From contig NZ_JBHRXV010000001.1 in the NCBI RefSeq assembly GCF_042648405.1, positions 515,032-579,031 on the forward strand: a stretch of 64,000 bases of DNA, in the 5' to 3' direction. The notes beneath the pieces are model-generated. The model saw nothing but the letters and a program-made list of their open reading frames with translations, was not told the DNA's origin and did not search any database. Origin of the DNA: Sphingoaurantiacus capsulatus. GTDB lineage: Bacteria; Pseudomonadota; Alphaproteobacteria; Sphingomonadales; Sphingomonadaceae. The position numbers were made by a program, and so were the translations under genes. Below, in pieces: positions 33,221 to 42,132 of the stretch (position 1 is the first letter of the stretch; each line of letters begins with the position of its first letter).

Positions 33221-34474
33221 ATGGGCGAGGCCTATATCATCGACGCCGTCCGCACGCCGCGCGGCGTCGGCAAGCCGGGCAAGGGCGCGCTGTCGCACCT
33301 GCATCCGCAGCATCTCGGCGCGACCGTGCTGAAGGCGCTCAAGGAGCGCAACAACGTCAAGACCGACGAGGTCGACGACGTCATCTTCTCGACCAGCAGC
33401 CAGAAGGGCAAGCAGGGCGGCGACATCGGCCGCATGTCGGTGCTGCTCGCCGGCTACGACACCAAGGCGTCAGGCGTGACGCTCGACCGCTTCTGCGGCG
33501 GCGGCATCACCAGCGTTAACCTTGCCGCGGCGCAGATCATGTCGGGGATGGAAGACCTCGTCATCGCGGGCGGCGTCGAGATGATGTCCTACCATCAGGA
33601 ACTGGCCGCGCAGGACCATGCCGCCGGCATCAAGCCGATGGGCATGGGCAGCGGCAACATGAACCTGCAGGCGCTGCACCCGCAGTCGCACCAGGGCGTG
33701 TGCGGTGACGCGATCGCGCACAAGGAAGGCATCGACCGCGAGGCCGTCGACGCGCTGGCGCTCGAAAGCCAGCGCCGCGCCGACGTCGCGATCAAGGAAG
33801 GCCGCTTTGCCAAGAGCGTCGTGCCGGTGTTCAACGACGACGGCTCGGTCGCGCTCGACCGCGAGGAATTCCCGCGCCCGGAGACGACCGCCGAGGGCCT
33901 CGCCAGCCTGAAGGCGAGCTTCGACGTGCTCGCCGACGTGTCGATCCAGGACGACGGCAAGACCTTCCGCCAGCTGATCAACGACCGCTACCCCGACCTG
34001 CACTGGAAGGGCGTCCACCACGCCGGCAACTCGTCGGGCGTCGTCGATGGCGCCGGCGCGATCCTGATGGCGTCGAAGGACTATGCCGACAAGCAGGGCT
34101 GGAAGCCGCGCGCCCGCGTGGTCGCCACTGCCAACGTCGGCGACGATCCCACCTTGATGCTCAACGCCCCGGTCCCGGCGGCGAAGAAGGTGCTGGCGAA
34201 GGCCGGCCTGACCAAGGACGACATCGACGTCTGGGAGATCAACGAGGCGTTCGCCGTCGTCGCGGAAAAGTTCATCCGCGACCTCGACCTCGACCGCGCG
34301 AAGGTCAACATCAACGGCGGCGCCATGGCGCTCGGCCACCCGATCGGCGCCACCGGCACCATGCTGATCGGCACCGCGCTCGACGAGCTCGAGCGCTCGG
34401 GCGGCCGCTATGCGCTGGTCACGATGTGCGCCGCCGGCGGCATGGCCCCGGCGATCATCATCGAACGGGTGTAA
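33221..34474 (+). CDS. Acetyl-CoA acetyltransferase / thiolase
   Basis: A 417-residue thiolase catalysing thiolytic cleavage of 3-ketoacyl-CoA or the reverse condensation. The acyl-enzyme cysteine is C92 in DRFCGGGITSVN; NEAFAVV, GGAMALGHPIGATG with the His, and TMCAAGGMA with the second Cys complete the active site. Length fits the FadA/degradative class, slightly long because of a 33-90 insertion region with many Lys/Asp. ATG at 33221 follows GGGAGAGGGA. No other beta-oxidation gene adjoins it; a serine hydrolase convergent with it ends seven bases away. Confidence 0.92.
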   Translation: MGEAYIIDAVRTPRGVGKPGKGALSHLHPQHLGATVLKALKERNNVKTDEVDDVIFSTSSQKGKQGGDIGRMSVLLAGYDTKASGVTLDRFCGGGITSVNLAAAQIMSGMEDLVIAGGVEMMSYHQELAAQDHAAGIKPMGMGSGNMNLQALHPQSHQGVCGDAIAHKEGIDREAVDALALESQRRADVAIKEGRFAKSVVPVFNDDGSVALDREEFPRPETTAEGLASLKASFDVLADVSIQDDGKTFRQLINDRYPDLHWKGVHHAGNSSGVVDGAGAILMASKDYADKQGWKPRARVVATANVGDDPTLMLNAPVPAAKKVLAKAGLTKDDIDVWEINEAFAVVAEKFIRDLDLDRAKVNINGGAMALGHPIGATGTMLIGTALDELERSGGRYALVTMCAAGGMAPAIIIERV

Positions 34475-34480
34475 CCCGAC

Positions 34481-35500
34481 CTAGCCTTTCCAGGCTGCGA
34501 GCAGGGTGCGTACGAGACCGTCATACGCACCCTGTTTCGCATAGAGCGGCACCGGCGGCTGGCCCTGCTTCTCGTCGGGCTGGACGGCGATGACCGTATC
34601 CTGCCCTGGCAGCACCGTGATGTAGCGCCCGCCGTTGCCCGCCGCCGTGTAGCTGCCGTCGGGCAGGCCGTCGCCCTTCGTCACCCACCACATATAGCCG
34701 TAGCCGGCCATCAGCCCGGCGCGGCCGGTGTCGGAATAGGAGCGGGTGCTTTCCGCCACCCAGGCCTCGGGGACCAACTGGTCGCGCTTCCACTTGCCGC
34801 GATCGAGGAAGAGCTGGCCGAACTTCGCGAGGTCGCGCGCCGACATCAGCATGTTGTAGGCGGGGAAGCGCGGCGAGGACGGGTCGAACGCCCAGCGGGT
34901 ATGCGCCAGTGGATCGAAATCTTCGAAGCCGAGTGGAATGGTGATCTGCTTTTCGAGCGCGGTGAACAGGCCGTGGCCGCTCAACCGCTGGTAGATGTCG
35001 CCGGCGACGTTGAAGTCCCAATTATTGTAGTACCAGTTGGTGCCTGGTGCGGCGCTGCCGCGCGGCGGGCGGGCGGCCTTCATCGCCGGCGTCTCGGCGG
35101 CGGTCGGCACATAGACGCCCGAGCGCGCCTGCAGCAGTTGCTGCACGGTCGCCTTCTTCTCGATGTCGGTCAGTAGCGTGTAGTCGTCGATGCCGAGCTC
35201 GGCCATCGTCGCGTCGCGGCGAAGCTGTTCGGGCGGCAGCATGCCGTAGAGCGCGCTGACGAACGACTTGCGGATCGAGGCGGTGCGCGACGGGCGGCTG
35301 ACGTCGCCGTCGGACAGGATCACCTTGCCGCCGGTGCGCACAACGAGGCCCGACACGCCGAGGTCACGCGCCTCCTTTTTCAGCGCGGCGAGACCGGCCT
35401 CGGACCAGCGCCGTTCGGCGCGGGCCAGCGACGGCGTCGCGGCGATGGCGGCGGAGGCGGCGAGCCCGAAGGTGAAGGCGCGGCGCGAGCTGTCGAACAT
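34481..35500 (-). CDS. Serine hydrolase (beta-lactamase/class C fold), Tat-exported
   Basis: 339 residues. The N-terminus MFDSSRRAFTFGLAASAAIA carries twin arginines and a hydrophobic core, so Tat export is likely. Active-site signs: SIRK (SxxK) near residue 75, YYNNWDFN (YxN) near 155 and GNGGRY near the end in place of the usual KTG. A Ser-Lys-Tyr hydrolase of the beta-lactamase/esterase type is therefore expected. ATG at 35500 overlaps the CapA stop by one base (TGATG), so translation is coupled. Substrate unknown; a peptide or ester in the periplasm is plausible. Confidence 0.85.
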   Translation of the reverse strand: MFDSSRRAFTFGLAASAAIAATPSLARAERRWSEAGLAALKKEARDLGVSGLVVRTGGKVILSDGDVSRPSRTASIRKSFVSALYGMLPPEQLRRDATMAELGIDDYTLLTDIEKKATVQQLLQARSGVYVPTAAETPAMKAARPPRGSAAPGTNWYYNNWDFNVAGDIYQRLSGHGLFTALEKQITIPLGFEDFDPLAHTRWAFDPSSPRFPAYNMLMSARDLAKFGQLFLDRGKWKRDQLVPEAWVAESTRSYSDTGRAGLMAGYGYMWWVTKGDGLPDGSYTAAGNGGRYITVLPGQDTVIAVQPDEKQGQPPVPLYAKQGAYDGLVRTLLAAWKG

Positions 35501-36903
35501 CACTGGTCTCCCCCGGTCGGCACGCGGATGATGCCCACGCCCTTTTCGATGCTGATCTTGGTGCCGAACGGCGCCGACAGCCGCTGCAGCCGTTCGAGAA
35601 TGCGCTTGCCGATCGCCGCGTCGGCCATCGCCGGCACGCCACGCCCGGCGCCCTGCACATTCACGCCAAGGTCGATCGGGTAGAGCTTGATCTCGGCGAC
35701 GCGGCCGCCCTCGTAACGGCTGATCGCGATCACCGATTCATAAAGCGCCGGGTCGGAGAAAACGCGGGCATTGCGCGCCGCCAGCAGCTCGGGGATCGTC
35801 GCCGATCCGGGCGCAACGCCATATTGGTCGTACATGTCGGCCGGCACGGCATCGAGCGAGTTGTTCATCATCGCGAAGTTGGCGAGCGAGTAGAAGATCG
35901 GCTTGCCCTTGTAGATCTCGATCCCGCGCAGGATGTGCGGGCCGTGACCGACATAGGCGTCGGCACCGGCGTCGATCGCCTGCCGGGCGAGCGTGATCGC
36001 GAAGTCGGCGGGCGTCTCGCTCGAATTGCTCGGCTCGTGGTTATGCAGCGTGAACAGCACGAAATTGCCGTTCTGCTTGGCCTGCCGCACCGCGAGCAGA
36101 TTGGCGGCAACGTCGTTGGCGTTGGGCTTGTAGGAAAAGCCGATCTTGCCGTCGGGGCGCTCGGCCGCCTTGTAGGAGGTGCCGAGCAGGCGGATGACGC
36201 CATCCTTCGGCGTCGTCGGCGTCGGCGCGATTGCGGCGATCTCGACCAGCGTGTCGTAATGCTTCTGCGGCACCAGCGCGAGGCGCTCGACACGCACCGG
36301 GTTGAGGCCCGGCCGCCCCGCCACCTCGCCGACCGGATCGCCGGCGCGCGACATCGGGGTGAAGGAACTGCTGGCCGACACCATGCCGACACGCCCCGCC
36401 CCGGCATCCAAATAGCGCGGCGCCCGCGCCTGCGAGAGCGTCCGCCCGACACCGGCGTGGACGAGGCCGGCGGCATCGAGCCGCTCCATCGTCTCATAGA
36501 GGCCTTCGGCGCCCCAGTCGGTGGCATGATTGTTGGCGACGCTGACGATATCGAAGCCCATCGCCGCGACCTCCCGCGGCACGCCGGGCGCCGCCAGCAT
36601 CCAGGTGCCGCCCGACTCCGCCTGCGGCGATGCCTTCGTGGTGGCGAGGTCGAGCGCCATCGTCTCGAAGTTGCCGAAGGTGACATCGGCGCCGCGCAGC
36701 AGCTTCAGCATGTCGGGCGACTTCTTCTCGACCGTCGCCAGCATGGTGCGCAGATAGATGATGTCGCCGACCGCGGCGAAGGTGAAGCCGTCGGCGATCG
36801 GCACCGACGGAACGGCCGTGACCTTCAGCGGCTCGGCCGTCTGCGCCAACGACGGCGTCGCGGCGGCGAGCGCCAGCGCGAGTGCGATTCCCAGATGCTT
36901 CAT
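35500..36903 (-). CDS. CapA-family exported metallophosphatase-like protein
   Basis: 467 residues. A Sec signal lies at about 1-19 (ending SLAQ). The PGA_cap/CapA fold is recognisable by VGDIIYLR, TFGNFET, SVANNHATDWG, FTLHNHEPS and GHGPHILRGIEIYKGKPIF. CapA homologues take part in polyglutamate capsule work in Bacillus, but in Gram-negative bacteria the family is mostly uncharacterised and may be a periplasmic phosphoesterase. ATG at 36903 follows GGAGGG. It shares TGATG with the following serine hydrolase, giving a two-gene operon. Confidence 0.85.
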   Translation of the reverse strand: MKHLGIALALALAAATPSLAQTAEPLKVTAVPSVPIADGFTFAAVGDIIYLRTMLATVEKKSPDMLKLLRGADVTFGNFETMALDLATTKASPQAESGGTWMLAAPGVPREVAAMGFDIVSVANNHATDWGAEGLYETMERLDAAGLVHAGVGRTLSQARAPRYLDAGAGRVGMVSASSSFTPMSRAGDPVGEVAGRPGLNPVRVERLALVPQKHYDTLVEIAAIAPTPTTPKDGVIRLLGTSYKAAERPDGKIGFSYKPNANDVAANLLAVRQAKQNGNFVLFTLHNHEPSNSSETPADFAITLARQAIDAGADAYVGHGPHILRGIEIYKGKPIFYSLANFAMMNNSLDAVPADMYDQYGVAPGSATIPELLAARNARVFSDPALYESVIAISRYEGGRVAEIKLYPIDLGVNVQGAGRGVPAMADAAIGKRILERLQRLSAPFGTKISIEKGVGIIRVPTGGDQ

Positions 36904-36996
36904 GATGTCCCTCCGACCCTTAGCTTGCATCAGAGCGGGGTAAACGCCTGCCGTCAAACCGCCCGGATGGGCGCGATAAACACCCTCCCCCTCTAT

Positions 36997-37072
36997 CGTC
37001 ATCCCCGCGAAGGCGGGGATCCATTACCGCCGACGCTTCGGAGAATGGATCCCCGCCTTCGCGGGGATGACG
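36997..37072. repeat. REP-like palindromic element, copy 8
   Basis: Arms of the ATCCCCGC/GCGGGGAT variant with an internal ATCCAT..ATGGAT extension. Just after it, bases 37061-37080 are repeated at 37081-37100 with three differences, so the right end was partly duplicated. It is in the divergent gap between the CapA and beta-lactamase-like genes. Confidence 0.88.
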
Positions 37073-37121
37073 AGGAGGGGGCGGGGATGACGACAAGGGA
37101 GGAGGTCTCTAGGCTGGTGAC

Positions 37122-38696
37122 ATGCGCCTCATCGCCCTCCTCCTTGCCGTCGCCCTCGCGGCGCCCGCTGCCTCCCAGCCAAATCTCGACGACCTGTTCG
37201 CCCGCTGGTCGTCGCCGAGCGCGCCCGGCTGCGCCGTCGCGGTGGCGAAAGATGGCCGGACGATCATCGACAAGGCCTATGGCGGCGCCGATCTCGAACA
37301 TGGCGTCGCCAACACGCCGGCGACGATCTTCGAGGCCGGGTCGGTGTCGAAGCAGTTCACCGCCGCGGCGATCCTGCTGCTGGTCGAGGACGGCAAGCTA
37401 AAGCTCGACGATGACGTGCGCCAGCATGTGCCCGAGCTGTCGCCGAGCCTGCCGCGCCTCACCCTCGATCATCTGATCAACCACACCAGCGGCCTGCGCG
37501 ACTGGGGCAGCGTCATGGACCTCGCCGGCTGGCCGCGGGGCACCCGCGCCTACACGCCGCCCGACGTGCTCGACATCATCGCCCGCCAGCAGGCGCTCAA
37601 CTACCCGCCGGGCGCCGAGTACAGCTACACCAACAGCGGCTATAATCTGATGGCACTGATCGTCGAGCGGGTGAGCGGGCAGACACTCGCCGCCTTTACC
37701 GCCGCGCGGCTGTTCGCCCCGATGGGCATGACCAACACGAGCTGGCGCGACGACTTCCGCCGCGTCGTGCCGGGCCGCGCCATCGCCTACGAACGCGATG
37801 GCGAGACCTGGACGCAGGCGATGCCGTTCGAAGATGCCTATGGCAACGGCGGGCTGCTGACGACCACCGCCGACCTGCTCCGCTGGAACGACGCGCTGAC
37901 CGCGGGCAGGCTCGGCGCCTTCGTCACGAGCAAGCTGCAGGAGCGCGCCCACCTCACCGACGGCACGCCGATCACCTATGCGCGCGGGCTGTTCGTCGAC
38001 CGCTGGCGCAACCGCGAGCAGGTGGCGCACAGCGGCTCGACCGGCGGCTACCGCGCGTGGCTCGGCCGGCTGCCCGACGAGAAGCTGTCGGTGGCTTTGC
38101 TGTGCAATGCCGGCGATGTCAGCAGCACCATGCTGGCGCATCAGGTGATCGACCGGATGCTCGGCGTGCCCGAGGAAGCTACCCTGCCGCCCGCGCCGGT
38201 CAATGGCGGCGCCGGCACCTTCATCGCCGAGACGACGCACACGCCGGTCACGCTGATCGACGACGCCGGCACCCTGCGCATCAAGGACGGCCCGTCGCTG
38301 GCGCCGCTTCCCAACGGCCGGCTGCGCGGACGCGGCGGCGAGGTGGCGTTCGAGGGTCGCGACCGCTTCGTCCTGCATACGCCCGAGGGCAACCGCGTCG
38401 CCTACCGCCGCGTCGCACCTTGGGCGCCCGCCGCCGCCGACCTGGCGGCGCTCGCCGGCCGCTATCGCAGCGACGAGGCCGACGCGACCTATGTCGCCTT
38501 CGTCGAAAGCGGCGCGCTGAAGCTGCGGCACGACCGGCGGCCGGGATTGATCGTGACGCTCGCCCCCATCACTGCCGACCTGTTCGACGCCGAGGGCGAT
38601 GGCATCGTCCGGGTGATCCGCGATGGCGAGAAGATATCGGCGCTGTCCTTTGGCGTATCGCGCGTCCGCGACCTGCGGCTCGCGAAGCTTCCTTAG
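37122..38696 (+). CDS. Serine hydrolase, beta-lactamase/penicillin-binding-like, with C-terminal domain
   Basis: 524 residues. A Sec signal (about 1-18, ending AAS-Q) is followed by a class C beta-lactamase fold with GSVSKQFT (SxxK) near residue 72, YSYTNSGYN (YxN) near 168 and HSGSTGGY near 303. A second beta domain of about 170 residues follows, with SLAPLPNGR and RYRSDEADATY, as in esterase EstB-like and peptidase relatives. It acts outside the cytoplasm on a peptide or ester bond; the natural substrate is unknown. Its stop overlaps the convergent egtD stop by four bases (TTAG). Confidence 0.88.
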   Translation: MRLIALLLAVALAAPAASQPNLDDLFARWSSPSAPGCAVAVAKDGRTIIDKAYGGADLEHGVANTPATIFEAGSVSKQFTAAAILLLVEDGKLKLDDDVRQHVPELSPSLPRLTLDHLINHTSGLRDWGSVMDLAGWPRGTRAYTPPDVLDIIARQQALNYPPGAEYSYTNSGYNLMALIVERVSGQTLAAFTAARLFAPMGMTNTSWRDDFRRVVPGRAIAYERDGETWTQAMPFEDAYGNGGLLTTTADLLRWNDALTAGRLGAFVTSKLQERAHLTDGTPITYARGLFVDRWRNREQVAHSGSTGGYRAWLGRLPDEKLSVALLCNAGDVSSTMLAHQVIDRMLGVPEEATLPPAPVNGGAGTFIAETTHTPVTLIDDAGTLRIKDGPSLAPLPNGRLRGRGGEVAFEGRDRFVLHTPEGNRVAYRRVAPWAPAAADLAALAGRYRSDEADATYVAFVESGALKLRHDRRPGLIVTLAPITADLFDAEGDGIVRVIRDGEKISALSFGVSRVRDLRLAKLP

Positions 38697-39658
38697 GGCT
38701 GAAGGTGATCAGCCACCGCACGCCAGACGTAGAGGCCGAACAGTCCGGCCGGGTCGCTCCACGCGGCGAGCGGCTCCCAGCCTGAGGCGCGGGCCAGCAG
38801 CCGCGCTTCCTCGGGCGTGTATTTGTAGCTGTTCTCGGTGTGGATCGTCTCGCCGCCGCGTATCGTGAAGCGCCGGCCGGCGGCATGGAAGCTCATGTCG
38901 TGCAGCGCGACGAGGTGCATCTCGATCCGCCCGCAATCGTCGTTCCACATCGCGCGATGCTCGAACTCGTCGACGGGAATGTCGCCGTCGAGCTCGCGGT
39001 TGATGCGCTCGAGCAGGTTGAGGTTGAACGCCGCGGTAACGCCGGCGGCATCATCATAGGCGGCTTCGAGCAACCGCGGGTTCTTGCGCCGGTCAATGCC
39101 GATCACCAGCCGCGCGTCGGCGCCCAGGGTCTCGCGAAAGGCGCGCAGCAGGTCGACGGCGCCGGCATGATCGAGATTGCCGATCGTCGAGCCGGGGAAG
39201 AAGCCGAGCATCGGCCGCGCCCTCACCGCGACGGGTAGCGCGATCGGCCGGGTGAAATCGCCCGCCACCGGCCGCACGTCGAGGCCTGGATGCGCCGCCG
39301 CGAGCGCCGCGGCCGATTCCTCGAGGAACTCGGCGCTGATGTCGATCGGCACATAGGCGGCGGCGTCGATGTGGCGGAGCAGCAGCGGCGTCTTGGTCGA
39401 TGAACCCGAGCCGAATTCGACCACCGCCCGCCGCGCGCCGACCAGCCGCGCGATGTCGGCGCCATGCGCCTCCAGCAGGCCGATCTCGGTGCGGGTCGGA
39501 TAATATTCGGGCAACCGGGTAATCTCCTCGAACAGCTCCGAGCCGCGCCGGTCATAGAAATAGCGCGCCGGGACTACCTTCTGGGGCTGCGAAAGGCCGG
39601 CGACCACCGCGTGCGCGAAATCGCTGCCGGTGGTCGGGCGAAGAGGAATGTCGAGCAT
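38693..39658 (-). CDS. egtD: L-histidine N-alpha-methyltransferase (ergothioneine)
   Basis: 321 residues. It trimethylates histidine to hercynine with SAM, the first step of ergothioneine synthesis. Family signs: RYFYDRRGSELFEEITRLPEY at about 32-52, GSGSSTKTPLLL, PIDISAEFLEES, LGFFPGSTIGNL, IGIDRRKNP and IHTENSYKY. The length matches EgtD. ATG at 39658 fits the family start although its ribosome binding site is weak. The downstream step enzyme EgtB lies about 1.1 kb away on the same strand, but a plus-strand flavoprotein gene separates them, so they cannot share a simple transcript unless it is read through. Confidence 0.92.
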   Translation of the reverse strand: MLDIPLRPTTGSDFAHAVVAGLSQPQKVVPARYFYDRRGSELFEEITRLPEYYPTRTEIGLLEAHGADIARLVGARRAVVEFGSGSSTKTPLLLRHIDAAAYVPIDISAEFLEESAAALAAAHPGLDVRPVAGDFTRPIALPVAVRARPMLGFFPGSTIGNLDHAGAVDLLRAFRETLGADARLVIGIDRRKNPRLLEAAYDDAAGVTAAFNLNLLERINRELDGDIPVDEFEHRAMWNDDCGRIEMHLVALHDMSFHAAGRRFTIRGGETIHTENSYKYTPEEARLLARASGWEPLAAWSDPAGLFGLYVWRAVADHLQP

Positions 39659-39722
39659 GAGGGAGAAACGAACCGGGCCGCGCTTCGTTGCGTGACCGTG
39701 ATGTGAAGGTGAAAGGCGTTGA

Positions 39723-40808
39723 ATGGCGGCCAAGGTGCCCGCGCCCCGCAAGGGCAGCCCCAGCACGAAGCTCGACGAGGCGGAGTTCAAGCGGCGCTAT
39801 CTGGCCCAGTTTCGCGACGATGGCTTCGACGCACTGAAGCCCGAGCTGGACCGCGTCGCCGCCGTCGCCTGGACCGCCTATCGCGAGGGGCGGAAGAGCC
39901 CGCAGACGCGTAAGGCGGGACCTGACTTCGCCGATCCCGGCTACGACCTGTCGATCGACTGGCTGGCGGCGCGCGACGCCATCGCCGCGGCGCAGGCGCG
40001 GCACGACGATCGCGAGGGGCCGCTGCGCGTGCTGCTGATCAACGGCTCCTCCCGCTCCGAACATAGCTGCCCGGGCGAAGTGTCGAAGTCATACCGGATG
40101 GTGCAGATGGCGCGCGAAATCTTCGAGGCGGCCACCGGCGTCGACGTGCAGCTGCTCGACCTCAGCCGGACGACCGCCGAATACGGTCGCAAGATCCACC
40201 CCTGCAAGGCCTGCTTCTCGACCGCGGCGCCGCTCTGCCACTGGCCCTGCTCCTGCTACCCCAACCACGCGATGGGCCAGACGCAGGACTGGATGAACGA
40301 CATCTACCCGATGTGGGTGGAGGCGCACGGCGTGCTGATCGTCACCCCGGTCAACTGGTACCAGTCGCCGTCACCGCTTAAGTCGATGATCGACCGCCTG
40401 GTCTGCGCCGACGGCGGCAATCCCGATCCGACGCTGACGCATGGCAAGGACGCGAAGCAGGCGAAGAAGATCGAACTCGACGGCTGGGGTTATCCCCGCC
40501 ACCTCGAAGGTCGGCTGTTCGGCGTCGTCGTCCACGGCGATGTCGAGGGCGCCGAGAACCTGCGCCGCATGATCGCCGACTGGCTGTGCTTCATGCACCT
40601 GTGCCCGGCCGGGCCAACTGCCGAGCTTCACCGCTACATCGGCTATTGGAAGCCCTATGCCACCAGCCATGACGAGCTCGACCGCGAAACGGCGCTGCAT
40701 GAGGAGGTGCGCAATGTCGCGCGGACGCTTCTCGAAGGCATCCGCGCCAAGCGCGACGGCAAGATGATCACCGCCGGCAACGAACTCCGGCAGCCGCGCA
40801 ACAAATAA
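39723..40808 (+). CDS. NADPH-dependent FMN reductase-like flavodoxin-fold protein with Cys cluster
   Basis: 361 residues. The central flavodoxin-like domain begins LRVLLINGSSRSEHS near residue 101, with FMN phosphate-loop character, and continues to VLIVTPVNWYQSPSPLKSM, typical of NAD(P)H:FMN reductases. An unusual Cys cluster, CKACFSTAAPLCHWPCSC near residues 160-178, could bind metal or form disulfides. The N-terminal 100 residues look helical and unmatched. It lies between egtD and egtB in the opposite direction. A redox role near ergothioneine genes is tempting, but the neighbourhood is the only evidence. ATG at 39723 has no strong ribosome binding site. Confidence 0.78.
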   Translation: MAAKVPAPRKGSPSTKLDEAEFKRRYLAQFRDDGFDALKPELDRVAAVAWTAYREGRKSPQTRKAGPDFADPGYDLSIDWLAARDAIAAAQARHDDREGPLRVLLINGSSRSEHSCPGEVSKSYRMVQMAREIFEAATGVDVQLLDLSRTTAEYGRKIHPCKACFSTAAPLCHWPCSCYPNHAMGQTQDWMNDIYPMWVEAHGVLIVTPVNWYQSPSPLKSMIDRLVCADGGNPDPTLTHGKDAKQAKKIELDGWGYPRHLEGRLFGVVVHGDVEGAENLRRMIADWLCFMHLCPAGPTAELHRYIGYWKPYATSHDELDRETALHEEVRNVARTLLEGIRAKRDGKMITAGNELRQPRNK

Positions 40809-40811
40809 CGC

Positions 40812-42008
40812 TCAGCCGTCCTTTGCCAGCCGTACGCCGGTGAACTGCCAGCGCTGGTGCGGGTAGAAGAAGTTGCGGTAGCTGGCGCGCGAATGGCCGG
40901 GCGGGGTGGCGACCGAGCCGCCACGCAGGACGAACTGGCCCGACATGAACTTGCCATTGTACTCGCCTACCGCGCCCTCAGCGGCGCGGAACCCCGGGTA
41001 CGGCAGGTAGGCGCTGCCGGTCCATTGCCAGCGGGCGTCGTAGAGCTGCGGCAGCTCCGGGTTGAGGCGCGCCGCCGCCTCCCACTCACCCTCGCGCGGC
41101 AGGCGCGCGCCGGCCCAGGCAGCGAAGGCGTCGGCCTCGTAATAGCTGACGTGCGATACCGGCGCGGTCGGATCGATCGGCGCTTCGCCGCGCAAGCCGA
41201 AGGCGGCCCAGCTCTCGCCGTCGCGACGCCAGTAGAGCGGTGCTTCGATGCCGTTCTCGCGCACCCACGCCCAGCCGTCAGACAACCAGAGCGCGGCGGT
41301 CGTGTAGCCGCCATCAGCGATGAATGCGGCCCATTCGCCGTTGGTCACCAGCCGGTCGGCGAGGCGGAACGGCTGCAGCAGGATGCGGTGCGCCGGCCCT
41401 TCGCAGTCGAAGGCGAAGCCGCCGCCGCCATGGCCGACCGCGACGATGCCGCCGGGATGGTCGACCCAGCCGGTCGCCGCGCCCATTGACCCTGCCTGCG
41501 GCGCATCGGCGGCATAGACGGGCTTCAGCGGGTTCTGCGCGAACAGGTGGAGAATATCGGTCAGCAGCAGCTCCTGATGCTGCTCCTCATGATGCGTGCC
41601 CAGCTCGACCAGCGCGCGCACATCCGCCGGCAAGGCGGGAAGCGCGCTTACCAGCGCCACGTCGACGCAGGCCCGATAGTCCAGCACGGTTTCCAGATCG
41701 GGCCGTGTCAGCAACCCGCGCCGCTCGCGCGGCTGCCGCTGGCCCTCTGCCTCATAATAGCTGTTGAACAGATAGGCGAAACCGTCGTCGAACGCGCGAT
41801 AGCCCGGCACATGATCGCGCAGCACGAAGGTTTCGAAGAACCAGGTCGTATGCGCGAGATGCCATTTCGCCGGCGAGGCGTCGGGCATCGATTGCGCGGT
41901 GGCATCGGCATCGGACAGCAGCGCCGCGAGCGCAACGCTCCGCGCCCGCACCGCGGCAAAGCGCGCGGCGAGCGGATCATCGGCGGTCAGGGGGCGGGTT
42001 GAAGCCAC
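40812..42008 (-). CDS. egtB: Ergothioneine biosynthesis sulfoxide synthase EgtB
   Basis: 398 residues, two domains. The N-terminal DinB-like domain has WHLAHTTWFFE (His50, His53) and GTHHEEQHQE with His140 and His144 forming the non-heme iron site. The C-terminal formylglycine-generating-enzyme fold (about 190-395) contains GGGGFAFDCEGPAH and VATPPGHSRASYRNFF. It joins a thiol to hercynine using O2. The start is GTG at 42008, giving MASTRPLTADD; an ATG two bases upstream is out of frame. The egtC and egtE type genes are not in this window. Confidence 0.92.
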   Translation of the reverse strand: MASTRPLTADDPLAARFAAVRARSVALAALLSDADATAQSMPDASPAKWHLAHTTWFFETFVLRDHVPGYRAFDDGFAYLFNSYYEAEGQRQPRERRGLLTRPDLETVLDYRACVDVALVSALPALPADVRALVELGTHHEEQHQELLLTDILHLFAQNPLKPVYAADAPQAGSMGAATGWVDHPGGIVAVGHGGGGFAFDCEGPAHRILLQPFRLADRLVTNGEWAAFIADGGYTTAALWLSDGWAWVRENGIEAPLYWRRDGESWAAFGLRGEAPIDPTAPVSHVSYYEADAFAAWAGARLPREGEWEAAARLNPELPQLYDARWQWTGSAYLPYPGFRAAEGAVGEYNGKFMSGQFVLRGGSVATPPGHSRASYRNFFYPHQRWQFTGVRLAKDG

Positions 42009-42132
42009 ATCGCTTCAACGCCGCGAGAAGCCAATGGGTTCACCCGCCCAATTCGGGCATCGGCGCGCGTGGACAGGCCGCGCTGCCGCTCCTAGTCTCC
42101 CGCGCCATAACAAAGCACCGGGAGAATTTGGG

